A stretch of 51,417 nt of DNA from a virus, in the IMG/VR virus record IMGVR_UViG_3300032180_000008, positions 1-51,417 of that record; one strand, written 5' to 3'. The stretch's first letter is position 1. Each line of letters begins with the position of its first letter. Shown one piece after another: positions 37,182 through 44,679 of this stretch. Under the pieces are notes generated by a model. The model was not told the DNA's origin. It saw only the letters and a program-made list of their open reading frames with translations, and made no database searches. The position numbers were made by a program, and so were the translations under genes.

Positions 37182-37240
37182 CGCCCGGAGACCGCTGGGT
37201 GTATCCTTACCACACAAGGTAAACGCTACCGAAGGGAGCC
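37178..37240 (+). promoter_or_regulatory. ACAAGGTAA-leader promoter 7
   Basis: Plus strand: TTGACG (37178-37183), 18 bases, TATCCT (37202-37207), 6 bases, ACAAGGTAA (37214-37222), then ACGCTACC and GAAGGGAG before ATG 37243. Its leader equals promoter 1 from the box to GAAGGGAG. Confidence 0.82.
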
Positions 37241-37242
37241 AC

Positions 37243-37485
37243 ATGCTTAAGTTCACGGCGGCGCACAGGACGGGTCAGTCCGAGTCCGTCGCCCCTGGAT
37301 TCGCTGGCATCGGAGTGTTCGGCGTCTTCTATCTGCGGGCAACCAGCATCGAATCCGTCGGCTTCGGGCCAGACAACGGGGCCTGCATCCTCACCGCAAC
37401 CCGGGCCTACCTCGTGACCGAGACAGTTGAGCAGGTGCTGGAGGCCATGGGCTACAACGCAGCATCGCCGCAGGTGACATTCTGA
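37243..37485 (+). CDS. Small hypothetical protein
   Basis: 80 residues from ATG at 37243. Beta-rich with Gly: GFAGIGVFGVFYLRATSIESVG, then DNGACILTATRAYLVTETVEQVLEAMGY. Could be a small enzyme-like or structural fold; no family recognised. The stop A overlaps the next start. Confidence 0.66.
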   Translation: MLKFTAAHRTGQSESVAPGFAGIGVFGVFYLRATSIESVGFGPDNGACILTATRAYLVTETVEQVLEAMGYNAASPQVTF

Positions 37486-37688
37486 TGGGCTACAGGGAAT
37501 CGGCAGCGGCGTACCTGCGGGACTGCGTTGATGCGTTGGCCGAGGGCCCGCTGGAATCGGACTTCGGCACCATCGGTCGGCTCAGCGAGATCGCCGCCGA
37601 CTTGGATGTCATCCTTGAGGCCGTCCCCAAGTCTGGTGAAGGTGCCATCTTCAAGGCCGTGCAGCGCTTGAGGGGGGATCTCTCGTGA
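37485..37688 (+). CDS. Small helical protein
   Basis: 67 residues: YRESAAAYLRDCVDALAEGPLESDFGTIGRLSEIAADLDVIL, two helices with acidic residues. Overlaps the next gene by GTGA. No family recognised. Confidence 0.64.
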   Translation: MGYRESAAAYLRDCVDALAEGPLESDFGTIGRLSEIAADLDVILEAVPKSGEGAIFKAVQRLRGDLS

Positions 37689-37834
37689 CCGAGACCACGA
37701 TCCCTACCTCCGATCTTCGCCCGGGGGACTGCATCGACAATTGGTGCGGCATCCTCATGGGCGTCACGGTCTCGGAGATCACCGGGGGCCTCGTGCGCTT
37801 CACCCGGGCCGATGGGACCAGCTCCGCATGGTGA
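37685..37834 (+). CDS. 49-residue hypothetical protein
   Basis: GTG at 37685 overlaps the preceding stop (GTGA). TSDLRPGDCIDNWCGILMGVTVSEITGGLVRF looks like a small beta barrel with two cysteines. Overlaps the next start by ATGGTGA. No family recognised. Confidence 0.6.
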   Translation: MTETTIPTSDLRPGDCIDNWCGILMGVTVSEITGGLVRFTRADGTSSAW

Positions 37835-37965
37835 TCCGAGAGGTCAAGGACGGCCGTGCCCGCCTCAGTTACGAGGACGACCCCGGAGACGAGACGTGGG
37901 AGGACTGCGAGGACATCCGCACGGCCTTCACGCCGGTCCCGGCAGCACAGAAAGGAGGTGTGTAG
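37828..37965 (+). CDS. 45-residue hypothetical protein
   Basis: ATG at 37828 (GTG at 37831 is equivalent). REVKDGRARLSYEDDPGDETWEDCEDIRTAFTPVP, acidic with a beta pattern. Follows the gene above with a 7-base overlap. No family recognised. Confidence 0.55.
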   Translation: MVIREVKDGRARLSYEDDPGDETWEDCEDIRTAFTPVPAAQKGGV

Positions 37966-38018
37966 GGAGTCGCGTCACGCTGTACCGTCACTGTCCAGCC
38001 CCAACGAGAGGAGCAGCA

Positions 38019-38351
38019 ATGGACTCAGAAGTCGCACAGATGGACCCGGAAGTCAGCGCCATGGCCGCCGTGGTGGGAGCGGTCAAGCGCCTCAGCCCCG
38101 ACCAACTCAGGCTGTTCGCCGCCACGAGGCTCCCGACCGCCGACCAGGATCTCACCGACCTGGCGACGGCGACGGAGGCCCTCCAGACCGCCATCCAGGC
38201 CCTGCGGGGACTCCCCGACCAGACCCAGCGCCAGGCCCTCGCCCGCTTCACCGCCCAGCGCTTCGCCCCCGTGGTGGAGGCCAAGGCGCCGAGTCAGGGT
38301 GCCCGCCGGGGGCCGCGTCCCAAGGACGAGAGCCTCCGCAAGGTCGGGTAG
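38019..38351 (+). CDS. Hypothetical helical protein
   Basis: 110 residues from ATG at 38019 with AGAGGAG. Helical: SAMAAVVGAVKRLSPDQLRLFAATRLP, then LATATEALQTAIQALRG and a basic C-terminus (GARRGPRPKDESLRKVG). Possibly DNA-associated at its end. No family recognised. Confidence 0.65.
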   Translation: MDSEVAQMDPEVSAMAAVVGAVKRLSPDQLRLFAATRLPTADQDLTDLATATEALQTAIQALRGLPDQTQRQALARFTAQRFAPVVEAKAPSQGARRGPRPKDESLRKVG

Positions 38352-38382
38352 CACCCGGCGATTGTCGCAGAGAGGAGGCGAG

Positions 38383-38667
38383 ATGAAGTGGAAGGGACAT
38401 GATCTGGACACCATCGGGGACCTCATGACGCACGGCATCGACGCCTGCCAGACCCGTGAGGAAGCCGAGCAGTTCATGAAAGAGTACGCAGCCGAGAACC
38501 CCCACGCCTACGCCAACATCGGGTACCTCGCGGGCTACTACGGCCAGAAGGACATGGACCGGATCCTGGACTGGTTCCAGACCACTCACCCGATCTTCGG
38601 GCGGTCGCATCCCACCCCCGAGGAAGCCTTCGCCGCTGGCCAGAAGCTCGGACAGACACTGCGGTAG
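38383..38667 (+). CDS. Hypothetical protein, last rightward gene
   Basis: 94 residues from ATG at 38383 with GAGGAGG. KWKGHDLDTIGDLMTHGIDACQTREEAEQFMKEYAAENPHAYANIGYLAGYY is helical, followed by a short C-terminus. No family recognised. The hairpin at 38689 follows 20 bases after the stop. Confidence 0.65.
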   Translation: MKWKGHDLDTIGDLMTHGIDACQTREEAEQFMKEYAAENPHAYANIGYLAGYYGQKDMDRILDWFQTTHPIFGRSHPTPEEAFAAGQKLGQTLR

Positions 38668-38688
38668 CACCACGCCACACCCACGCTG

Positions 38689-38709
38689 GGACCCCTTCGG
38701 GGGTCCTTT
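38689..38709. terminator. Bidirectional hairpin terminator
   Basis: Arms GGACCCC (38689-38695) and GGGGTCC (38700-38706), loop TTCG, then TTT. It separates the rightward unit (ends 38667) from the leftward conjugation-like module (ends 38713). Confidence 0.85.
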
Positions 38710-38712
38710 GCC

Positions 38713-39543
38713 TTACTGCCCCTCGCCCCGTCCCAGCCAGTCCGACCGCTCGCCCAGACTCTGCGGGCTGCTCCATATCGGGGCGAAGGGACCTACGTCC
38801 CGGATCTGGCCGAGGGTGGTGATGCGGTAGGGCAGCGCCACGCCGTTCCTCCGGGAGTAGGCCGTGATGCGCTCCAGGCGGTCCCGGCTGGCCCGGTCGG
38901 TGTCCTCGTCGGCGGCGTCGACCACGAACAAAAGGAAGGGCCAGCCCTGGGGGAAGCGGTGGGCCCAGAGCCGCGGGTCGTCCCGGACGTCGGCGTACTG
39001 GCGGAGCTTCTCGCCCAGCCTGCCAGGGGAGTAGGTGGCCCGGTCGACCTCCAGGAGGGCGGTGGCGAACGCCGGCCGTCCGTCGGGCAGCATCACGGTG
39101 TAGCGGATCAGCGCATCGGCGATCACCCGGTTTCGTCTCAAGGGGATCTCGTGGTCCCACCCGTGAACCCCGAAGTCGTCCCCACGCTGGCGGGCTGAGC
39201 GCAACAGGGAAATCCCCACTTCGTTCACCGCCCAGGTGTGCCGGGCCAGCCTGAGCCCCTTCGAGCTCGGGGAGAACGGCAGGCGCCCGTCACCGTCCAA
39301 CTCCCTGAGCCCCAACAGGGTGCAGCTCCATACCTTTTTGCCCGAGCGCACCAACTTGCGCCCGGTGATGAGCCCCCGGTGCTCCAGGCGGGAGAGCGGC
39401 TTGCTCACCGCGGCCCCCGACCCAGCCTTGGTGCCGGGGAGGTGCATGACCCGAATCTGCTCGGAGTCCAGGTAGCGGTGCCAGCCGATCGACTGGAGGA
39501 TCGCGGCATCGGTCGCCTGGAGGGGGGTGAGGTCAAGCACCAC
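38713..39543 (-). CDS. Replication-relaxation family protein
   Basis: 276 residues. Winged-helix start (TDAAILQSIGWHRYLDSEQIRVMHLPG, then SRLEHRGLITGRKLVRSGKKVWSCTLLGLREL), then a catalytic-like domain with HEIPLRRNRVIADALIRYTVMLPDGRPAFATALLEVDRATYSPGRLGEKLRQYA, the PD-(D/E)XK-like core with E and D residues of the family. Members act in plasmid DNA relaxation/replication in Gram-positive mobile elements. Supports a plasmid or conjugative character; last gene of the leftward module. Confidence 0.85.
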   Translation of the reverse strand: MVLDLTPLQATDAAILQSIGWHRYLDSEQIRVMHLPGTKAGSGAAVSKPLSRLEHRGLITGRKLVRSGKKVWSCTLLGLRELDGDGRLPFSPSSKGLRLARHTWAVNEVGISLLRSARQRGDDFGVHGWDHEIPLRRNRVIADALIRYTVMLPDGRPAFATALLEVDRATYSPGRLGEKLRQYADVRDDPRLWAHRFPQGWPFLLFVVDAADEDTDRASRDRLERITAYSRRNGVALPYRITTLGQIRDVGPFAPIWSSPQSLGERSDWLGRGEGQ

Positions 39544-39733
39544 GGTGGCCCTTCTTGTCTGCCCGTTCGTGGGCCCGCTCCGAGACGGCTCGGCAGATCA
39601 GCCGAAAGGCACAGTAGGCGTTGAATACCTCTTCCCAGTCCCGGGCGGTCAGGGGGCAGTCGACTAGCCATGTGTGGCCGCAGTCGGGCTTCTGGCGGTA
39701 GCTGCCGAGGCCGGTGTCAGGCATCGCTGACAT
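39533..39733 (-). CDS. Small protein upstream of replication-relaxation
   Basis: 66 residues: KPDCGHTWLVDCPLTARDWEEVFNAYCAFRLICRAV, a Cys/His set with a helix, and a basic tail. Overlaps the replication-relaxation gene by 11 bases. Function unknown. Confidence 0.62.
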   Translation of the reverse strand: MSAMPDTGLGSYRQKPDCGHTWLVDCPLTARDWEEVFNAYCAFRLICRAVSERAHERADKKGHRGA

Positions 39734-40172
39734 CCTTTCTGCCGGCCGCGAGGGCTACCCGGTAGTTGTGCTCGAGCGCTCGATACCCCTTGTAGCTTTC
39801 CCGGTGCCCGCTGACAACTCGCCACATTCCTCCCTGATTTAGCCCCTGATCGCGACAAAACTGTGTCAGGTTGAAAATCTCGATGACTTGTCCAGCGGGG
39901 TCAAGTACCCACACGGTCTTCGCCTCTGACACCGCTATAAGTGCGCGGGTCTCAGCGGACACGGTTACCCCATAGCATGGGTTACGTAGGCCTTGATGGT
40001 CCTGCCTTGCCTGCCGATTCTTGGATCTCATATCGGCCATATTGTCGCTGTGTGTCCCGTCGTGGTAGTCCCCGCTGTTGATGACACCCCAGCAGTACAG
40101 TTCGCCGAACCACTTCTCAGGGTTGGGCCAGTATTCGGCCGTCGGGTTGTGCCCGCCGCAGATGAAGCTCAC
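39717..40172 (-). CDS. Homing-endonuclease-like protein (NUMOD)
   Basis: 151 residues from GTG at 40172 (GTGA overlap). VSFICGGHNPTAEYWPNPEKWFG, then HSDNMADMRSKNRQARQDHQGLRNP and FNLTQFCRDQGLNQGGMWRVVSGHRESYKGYRAL, the NUMOD-type DNA-binding segment of HNH homing endonucleases. No intact HNH catalytic part is visible here, so it could be a specificity-only or decayed protein; the gene above carries an HNH. Confidence 0.65.
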   Translation of the reverse strand: MSFICGGHNPTAEYWPNPEKWFGELYCWGVINSGDYHDGTHSDNMADMRSKNRQARQDHQGLRNPCYGVTVSAETRALIAVSEAKTVWVLDPAGQVIEIFNLTQFCRDQGLNQGGMWRVVSGHRESYKGYRALEHNYRVALAAGRKDVSDA

Positions 40173-40732
40173 AGGTCCACCGCCTCCAGGCTCATTTGCA
40201 ATGCTGGGCGGCGATGAAGGGCTGGCCCGTGACATTCGCAGAGGCACTCGGCCATCACGAAACCTCCGAGGGTCGTCCCGGCTGGCGCTTGCGACCAGCA
40301 CTGGTCATGCAGGCCCGTCCAGCACGCGATGGTCCGGTGAGCCGTTCCGATAGGGCCGCTGCGAACCGAGACGATCTGGAGGCGCGTTACCTCAACGTGG
40401 TGTGAGTGACACAGGGTTTCGAGGTTCCCGAGATGGTTGGCGCAACTCAATCCCCATCGCTGGGCTCCCCGGATAGGCAGGATGTGGTTGACCTCCACCC
40501 TGTCATCGCTCGCACACCGGACACAGACCGACCCATCCCGACGTAGTGCCGCTCTGGCCGCATAGGTCCAGTAGTGGTTGCGGAGGAAGTGGTACTCGCA
40601 CTCCTCGCCGCACCAGGCAGTTTTGCGGCCGGTCAGGGCAGTGCCGCACCACCCGCACATCTTGGGAGTGGCCTTGAAACTGACCTTCTCGCATAGATCC
40701 GTGACGGGCAGGGGAATGGGGATCGGCTTCAT
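40169..40732 (-). CDS. HNH endonuclease
   Basis: 187 residues. CGWCGTALTGRKTAWCGEECEYHF, a first zinc knuckle, then CVRCASDDRVEVNHILPIRGAQRWGLSCANHLGNLETLCHSHHVEVT, an HNH with catalytic NH and zinc Cys/His. The C-terminal part is a His-rich tail (CECHGPALHRRP). Homing endonuclease candidate, sitting between coupling ATPase and replication-relaxation genes. Confidence 0.82.
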   Translation of the reverse strand: MKPIPIPLPVTDLCEKVSFKATPKMCGWCGTALTGRKTAWCGEECEYHFLRNHYWTYAARAALRRDGSVCVRCASDDRVEVNHILPIRGAQRWGLSCANHLGNLETLCHSHHVEVTRLQIVSVRSGPIGTAHRTIACWTGLHDQCWSQAPAGTTLGGFVMAECLCECHGPALHRRPALQMSLEAVDL

Positions 40733-43179
40733 AAATCGGCTACCTGGAGCCCCCCGTCGACCGGGGGATTCTGTCCGACGGGATCTTCGCCGAGTGCCTC
40801 CAGGATGGCATTGTCGAGCCCGTCGAGAGCCGCGACGGTGTCGGTCGCCAGCCGGTAGCGGGGGTCCCCAGCGATGGTGGACTCCAGCGCCCCGGGCTTG
40901 GACGGGTAGAGCTCGCCGGGTTGCAAGGGTCGCACCTGGAACGCGGGGGAGCGCCGGTCCTCATGCACGATCGAGGCGAGGAAGTGGAACCGGGCGGTAT
41001 CCATGATGTCCGCGGCTCCCGCGCCGGACCACTCCTTGGCGATCAGGGAGGCAGCAGCGTAGGAGACGGCCGTGGTGGCGATGGCGGACCCGTTGGTGAA
41101 AATGGCCTCGATGGTCCCGGGCTTGAGCTTGATCGGGGACTGGGAGAGGATCTCGGCCCGCATCCCGTACTTCCCCTGCTCCTGGAGCCCGACGGCGAGG
41201 TCCGGCCCGTCGTACGTCGGGGCCTCGTCATAGATGGTCAGGAACCGCGGGCAGCGGGTGGCCCGAACGTCTGCCGGCGTGTCGGCCCGGGAGGACCCGC
41301 CCATCAGGAGCCCCCGGACGAACAGGGAGGTAGGCAAAGCATCCTGCCCATCCCCCTTCCGGGCATTGCTGAACAGCAGGACCCACCGGGCGTCCATGGC
41401 CTTGCGGAAGTCGAACGTGGAGGGCCCCCCGAGGAACGCCGCGGTGGGGACGTGGGAGCGGAGCCGGTTGATCAGGTTCGTCACGGTGAGGGGAGCGTCC
41501 TTCGGCAGCCGGGGGAAGTCGTCCTCCCACCAAGCCCGGGTGGACCGGGGAAGGTGGCGCATGACAGCCTTCCGCCAAGCCTCGTTGTTGATCAGCGTGG
41601 GGATCTGGAAGAATGTCGGCACCAGTGGGGAACCCACTTCGGCGAGAGCCTGGGCAAGAGCGATCAGGGCCTGCCCGCACGCGACCACGATGGCGGTGGC
41701 GCGCGGAGCAAAGCTGGCGCTCCACTTAGTGGCGGCCTGGAATGCGGACGTGACGGCCCCGAGCGCCGCGTTGGCCTCCTGGGGAGAAGCCCGGCCGGCA
41801 TCGAAGGGGTTCCAGCACGGCAGGTAGAGCCGGGTCCACTGCCGCCCCAGGTCGATGATGAGCCCCCGGCTGGGGAACAGGAAAGCGAAGGGCTCCAGGT
41901 CCCCGATAGCGTCCCCGGCTGGATCCACGAAGGCCCCGCCCAGACCCAGCCCGTACGGAGGGTCCGCGACCCACGACAGGAACCGTGTCATGGCTGCCGA
42001 GCTTTTCCCCCAGCGCGTTTTGCCACACTCTGCCCCGAAGAAGAACTCCTCCCACCGCGTACCGACGGGCTCGGGGTAGCCGTCGACAATCCCGAGCGGC
42101 CGGATACCCGGCCCCAAAGGCAACAGCCCACGCGGTGGCGGGGCGGCAGCGCCGGACCGCCAAAGATCCGCGTGGCCGTTCTTCGCGGTGGGAGGCTTCA
42201 GGAGGCCCAGGATCTCGGTGGCGGAGACCCGGGGGCGCCCACGCGAACCCGGGAAGGTCCCCAGCTCCAATCGGGTGTCGAAACCCTCGCGCACCAGCGG
42301 CCAGTCACTGGTGGGACGGCCGAAAAGAGCGCGGGGCGTGAACCAGTTACCCCCCTGGGGAGAGGCCCACTGCCTCAATGGAGCGCCGGTCACGGCGTCA
42401 ACCAAAAGCCTGGCGCGCTCACGCGTACCAGCTTGGGCCACGGCCAGGCACTGGACATGGAAAAGCGGGGCGGGAGACCCGGGCTTCGCGCCAGAAGCCT
42501 TGCGCACAGGAGCGGTAAGAACAGGTACAGCAGAGCGGGACGCAGGCCCGAGCGGTTGGGAGAGCTGCCGGAAGGCATGGCCCACGTTCACCTTCGCGCG
42601 CGGGGAAGGCTCCTCGCGTTCGGTGAAAACCTCCGCGTGAGCCTGGTGGGATAAAGGCAAGAGGTCGAAGTACACGGCCAGATCCTCGTCAACCTGCACG
42701 GTGGCGAACACACGCGCGAAGCCGGTCAGCGGATCGGGGTCGAGACCAACTGGGGCCAGTAGGTGCCCGTCCGGACGGGCCAGGACCATCTCGCGCCGCA
42801 CGGTGAAGCGAGGCATGTCCCTCTCGGGTTCGGAGGGCTCACGGACCGAAAGCCCTGCGGGCAGGTGGGGGCGGAGCTGCGCCAGCATGTCCGCCGGGGC
42901 CTCGAGCCGGTAGCCGAGCCTCCCGGGAGGGATCGTGACCAGCCCGATCCGGATGGCGTCGGCCGAGCGCGTGGCTATGGGTCCCGTTCGCCGGACGGAG
43001 GCGAATGCGCTGGCGAGGCGCATCAGCTCCTCGCCCGTGGGGTCGAAGGCTCTGGAGGGGATGAGGTCAATCCCCTCCCTGGTCGCTGCGCGCCTGCGGA
43101 TGGCGCTGCGCAGGACCGCGGGGGAGGCGAGTCCCCCGGCAGCGAGAGCGCCCGGAAGGGCGATCAGAGCGGGGATCAT
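40729..43179 (-). CDS. VirD4/TraG-like type IV coupling ATPase
   Basis: 816 residues, ATG at 43179 (ATAA end overlapping the next gene). Hydrophobic N-terminus (3-30), a long unique domain up to about 340, then Walker A GKTRWGKS (386-393), a DPAGDAIGDLE segment, Walker B LTIYDEAPTYDG (647-658), and LSQSPIKLKPGTIEAIFTNGSAIATT, the conserved arm of this family. Coupling proteins feed DNA to the secretion channel; here it would link the relaxosome to VirB4 and VirB6. It is long for VirD4, with an extended N-terminal part. Confidence 0.82.
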   Translation of the reverse strand: MIPALIALPGALAAGGLASPAVLRSAIRRRAATREGIDLIPSRAFDPTGEELMRLASAFASVRRTGPIATRSADAIRIGLVTIPPGRLGYRLEAPADMLAQLRPHLPAGLSVREPSEPERDMPRFTVRREMVLARPDGHLLAPVGLDPDPLTGFARVFATVQVDEDLAVYFDLLPLSHQAHAEVFTEREEPSPRAKVNVGHAFRQLSQPLGPASRSAVPVLTAPVRKASGAKPGSPAPLFHVQCLAVAQAGTRERARLLVDAVTGAPLRQWASPQGGNWFTPRALFGRPTSDWPLVREGFDTRLELGTFPGSRGRPRVSATEILGLLKPPTAKNGHADLWRSGAAAPPPRGLLPLGPGIRPLGIVDGYPEPVGTRWEEFFFGAECGKTRWGKSSAAMTRFLSWVADPPYGLGLGGAFVDPAGDAIGDLEPFAFLFPSRGLIIDLGRQWTRLYLPCWNPFDAGRASPQEANAALGAVTSAFQAATKWSASFAPRATAIVVACGQALIALAQALAEVGSPLVPTFFQIPTLINNEAWRKAVMRHLPRSTRAWWEDDFPRLPKDAPLTVTNLINRLRSHVPTAAFLGGPSTFDFRKAMDARWVLLFSNARKGDGQDALPTSLFVRGLLMGGSSRADTPADVRATRCPRFLTIYDEAPTYDGPDLAVGLQEQGKYGMRAEILSQSPIKLKPGTIEAIFTNGSAIATTAVSYAAASLIAKEWSGAGAADIMDTARFHFLASIVHEDRRSPAFQVRPLQPGELYPSKPGALESTIAGDPRYRLATDTVAALDGLDNAILEALGEDPVGQNPPVDGGLQVADL

Positions 43180-43387
43180 GTTCGCCCCGATTGCGAAACG
43201 CCGACAGGCGGGACGCTGTGAAGTACCGAAAATCCAGCGTAGCTGGAGATGAGGGGTCGCACCTTCACTGGGCTGGGCTCCTAGCTGGGAAAACTGGGCT
43301 CATGAGGGAATCCTAATATAGCCTAATACTCGCTGGCAACTTGTCTACAAATCGCCAAAGCGATAAGGGGATTCCAGCCAGTCACTT
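43180..43387. other. Regulatory interval with palindrome
   Basis: 208 bases without a gene. Contains TTGTCTACAA at 43341-43350; on the minus strand TTGTAG with TATTAG 16 bases on makes a candidate promoter for the coupling-protein gene, and TTGCCA/TATTAG is an alternative. No ACAAGGTAA box. Confidence 0.5.
43341..43350. promoter_or_regulatory. TTGTNNACAA palindrome, copy 3
   Basis: TTGTCTACAA, identical over 15 bases (CAACTTGTCTACAAA) to the copy at 6082-6091. Overlaps the predicted -35 of the conjugation-module promoter, a repressor-type position. Confidence 0.5.
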
Positions 43388-43750
43388 TCACGGCTTGAGC
43401 TCCGCCGGCATCGCAAACAATGGAGTGACCCACGGGAGACCAGCCCCGCGCTGGAACAGAACAGCACCGATGGCGTCTCTACCAGCCCTGTGTTCCTCCA
43501 TAGATCGTCCGGTGGTCAGAACATCGTCAACGATCAGGAGAGGGCCAGAGGTTACGTAGGGAGCGAGGGCATCGGCGATCCACCGGCCACCGCTGGGCAC
43601 GCCCTCCACGCTACCGAAGGCTGGGAGTACCTCCGACAGCATCAGGGCAAGCGTCTCAATGTCTTCGGAGGTGAGCCCGTCACAGTCGATTTTCCACGCT
43701 GAGAAGCCGCTACTGTGGAGCCTGAAACCTCCTTGGATGAAGATGCTCAC
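43388..43750 (-). CDS. Phosphoribosyltransferase-like protein
   Basis: 120 residues from GTG at 43750 (GTGA overlap). LLIVDDVLTTGRSME is a textbook PRPP-binding motif of ComF/type I phosphoribosyltransferases. It lacks the long hood domain and the flexible loop, so may be a minimal ComF-like protein. ComF relatives work in DNA uptake, which may be why it is in a T4SS cluster; the role is inferred. Confidence 0.7.
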   Translation of the reverse strand: MSIFIQGGFRLHSSGFSAWKIDCDGLTSEDIETLALMLSEVLPAFGSVEGVPSGGRWIADALAPYVTSGPLLIVDDVLTTGRSMEEHRAGRDAIGAVLFQRGAGLPWVTPLFAMPAELKP

Positions 43751-44343
43751 GGCGTCACCCCCTGAGCCTTCACGGCCTCGTAGATGGGCACCAGCGTAGA
43801 TCCCGGGGCTCCCCCGAAGGATTGGTAATGGCACTCGCACCACGGACTCTCTCCCAGGGCAGTGATCTGCACCAGCGGGTCCGACCCGAAGCTGGCTACC
43901 ACCCCGGCGTACTGCCTCGTCCCCAGGAGTTGAGCAATCGCCGCGGCACCATCGGCAGGAGTGGGGTACGTCGCCCAGTCCCGGCCGGCGAGGCTCATGC
44001 AGGGTCCCCCGGTGCAGGCGATGAACAGGAAGTTGTTCGCTGGCTGTCCCGGGTTGCCCCCGTTCTCCTGGTGGAACCAGGCCCGACAGACGTTCAGGTC
44101 GATCCCCGGGGAGCGAAGCTGGGCGGTCAGAATCACCAGATCCTGACACCCGCTCTCCTGGGTACTCGACAGCATCCCCGTGGCCGGAGCCGTGATGTCC
44201 ACCGTGGCCGTGGGTGTCACCTGAGCCGATACCGGTGCATCCGGGACGGTCCCGAAGCTGGCGAAGAACAGCGCCACGCCGAACAGCGCCGTAGCGCTGA
44301 GCCCGGCGGCGGCGGCGAAGATCAGCTTCACGCTGGCACCCAT
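43747..44343 (-). CDS. Secreted lytic-enzyme-like protein
   Basis: 198 residues. Signal/anchor at about 5-27 (KLIFAAAAGLSATALFGVALF), a short linker, then ICRAWFHQENGG-type segment: VCRAWFHQENGGNPGQPANNFLFIACTGG, WATYPTPADGAAAIAQLLGTRQYAG and SPWCECHYQS, matching lysozyme/glucosaminidase-type domains with the E in QEN as possible catalytic residue. Needed to open peptidoglycan for a T4SS channel or for virion entry. Confidence 0.72.
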   Translation of the reverse strand: MGASVKLIFAAAAGLSATALFGVALFFASFGTVPDAPVSAQVTPTATVDITAPATGMLSSTQESGCQDLVILTAQLRSPGIDLNVCRAWFHQENGGNPGQPANNFLFIACTGGPCMSLAGRDWATYPTPADGAAAIAQLLGTRQYAGVVASFGSDPLVQITALGESPWCECHYQSFGGAPGSTLVPIYEAVKAQGVTP

Positions 44344-44669
44344 CGCCCGTTCGTGATGAAGCCGTGGAGACCGCAGCCACCCTTGTCGATGGCGCAGTGA
44401 ATGCTCGGCGAGAGCGTGAGCGGGTCCCAGTTAATGACCTGCCACCGTGGGCTATCCGGCCAGACTTCGGCGATCTCCGGTAGGTCGAAGAGAATCCCGC
44501 CGTCGCATCGCTTACTAGGGTCCCGTGCGTCTGGGTGGTCTAGTTCCAGTCCGCACCACGGGACATCGGCCAGGTGCGCCCACTGAGGATTCAGCGCTAG
44601 GTCTGGCCCCCAGCGGTGCCGGTAGCCGATGACGCCCGAGCCGAAATCAAGCGGGGCGGGATCTGTCAC
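44328..44669 (-). CDS. Hypothetical protein with Cys/His residues
   Basis: 113 residues from GTG at 44669. HRWGPDLALNPQWAHLADVPWCGLELDHPDARDPSKRCDGG then WQVINWDPLTLSPSIHCAIDKGGCGLHGF: several Trp, Cys and His residues, maybe a metal or lectin-like fold. The C-terminal end overlaps the next gene by 16 bases. No family recognised. Confidence 0.58.
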   Translation of the reverse strand: MTDPAPLDFGSGVIGYRHRWGPDLALNPQWAHLADVPWCGLELDHPDARDPSKRCDGGILFDLPEIAEVWPDSPRWQVINWDPLTLSPSIHCAIDKGGCGLHGFITNGRWVPA

Positions 44670-44679
44670 GCCAACTGCC

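Noticed and set aside
40921-42654. 577-codon rightward frame opposite the VirD4-like gene
   Set aside because: Arg/Gly/Pro-rich antisense composition with no domain; the leftward frame has clear Walker motifs.
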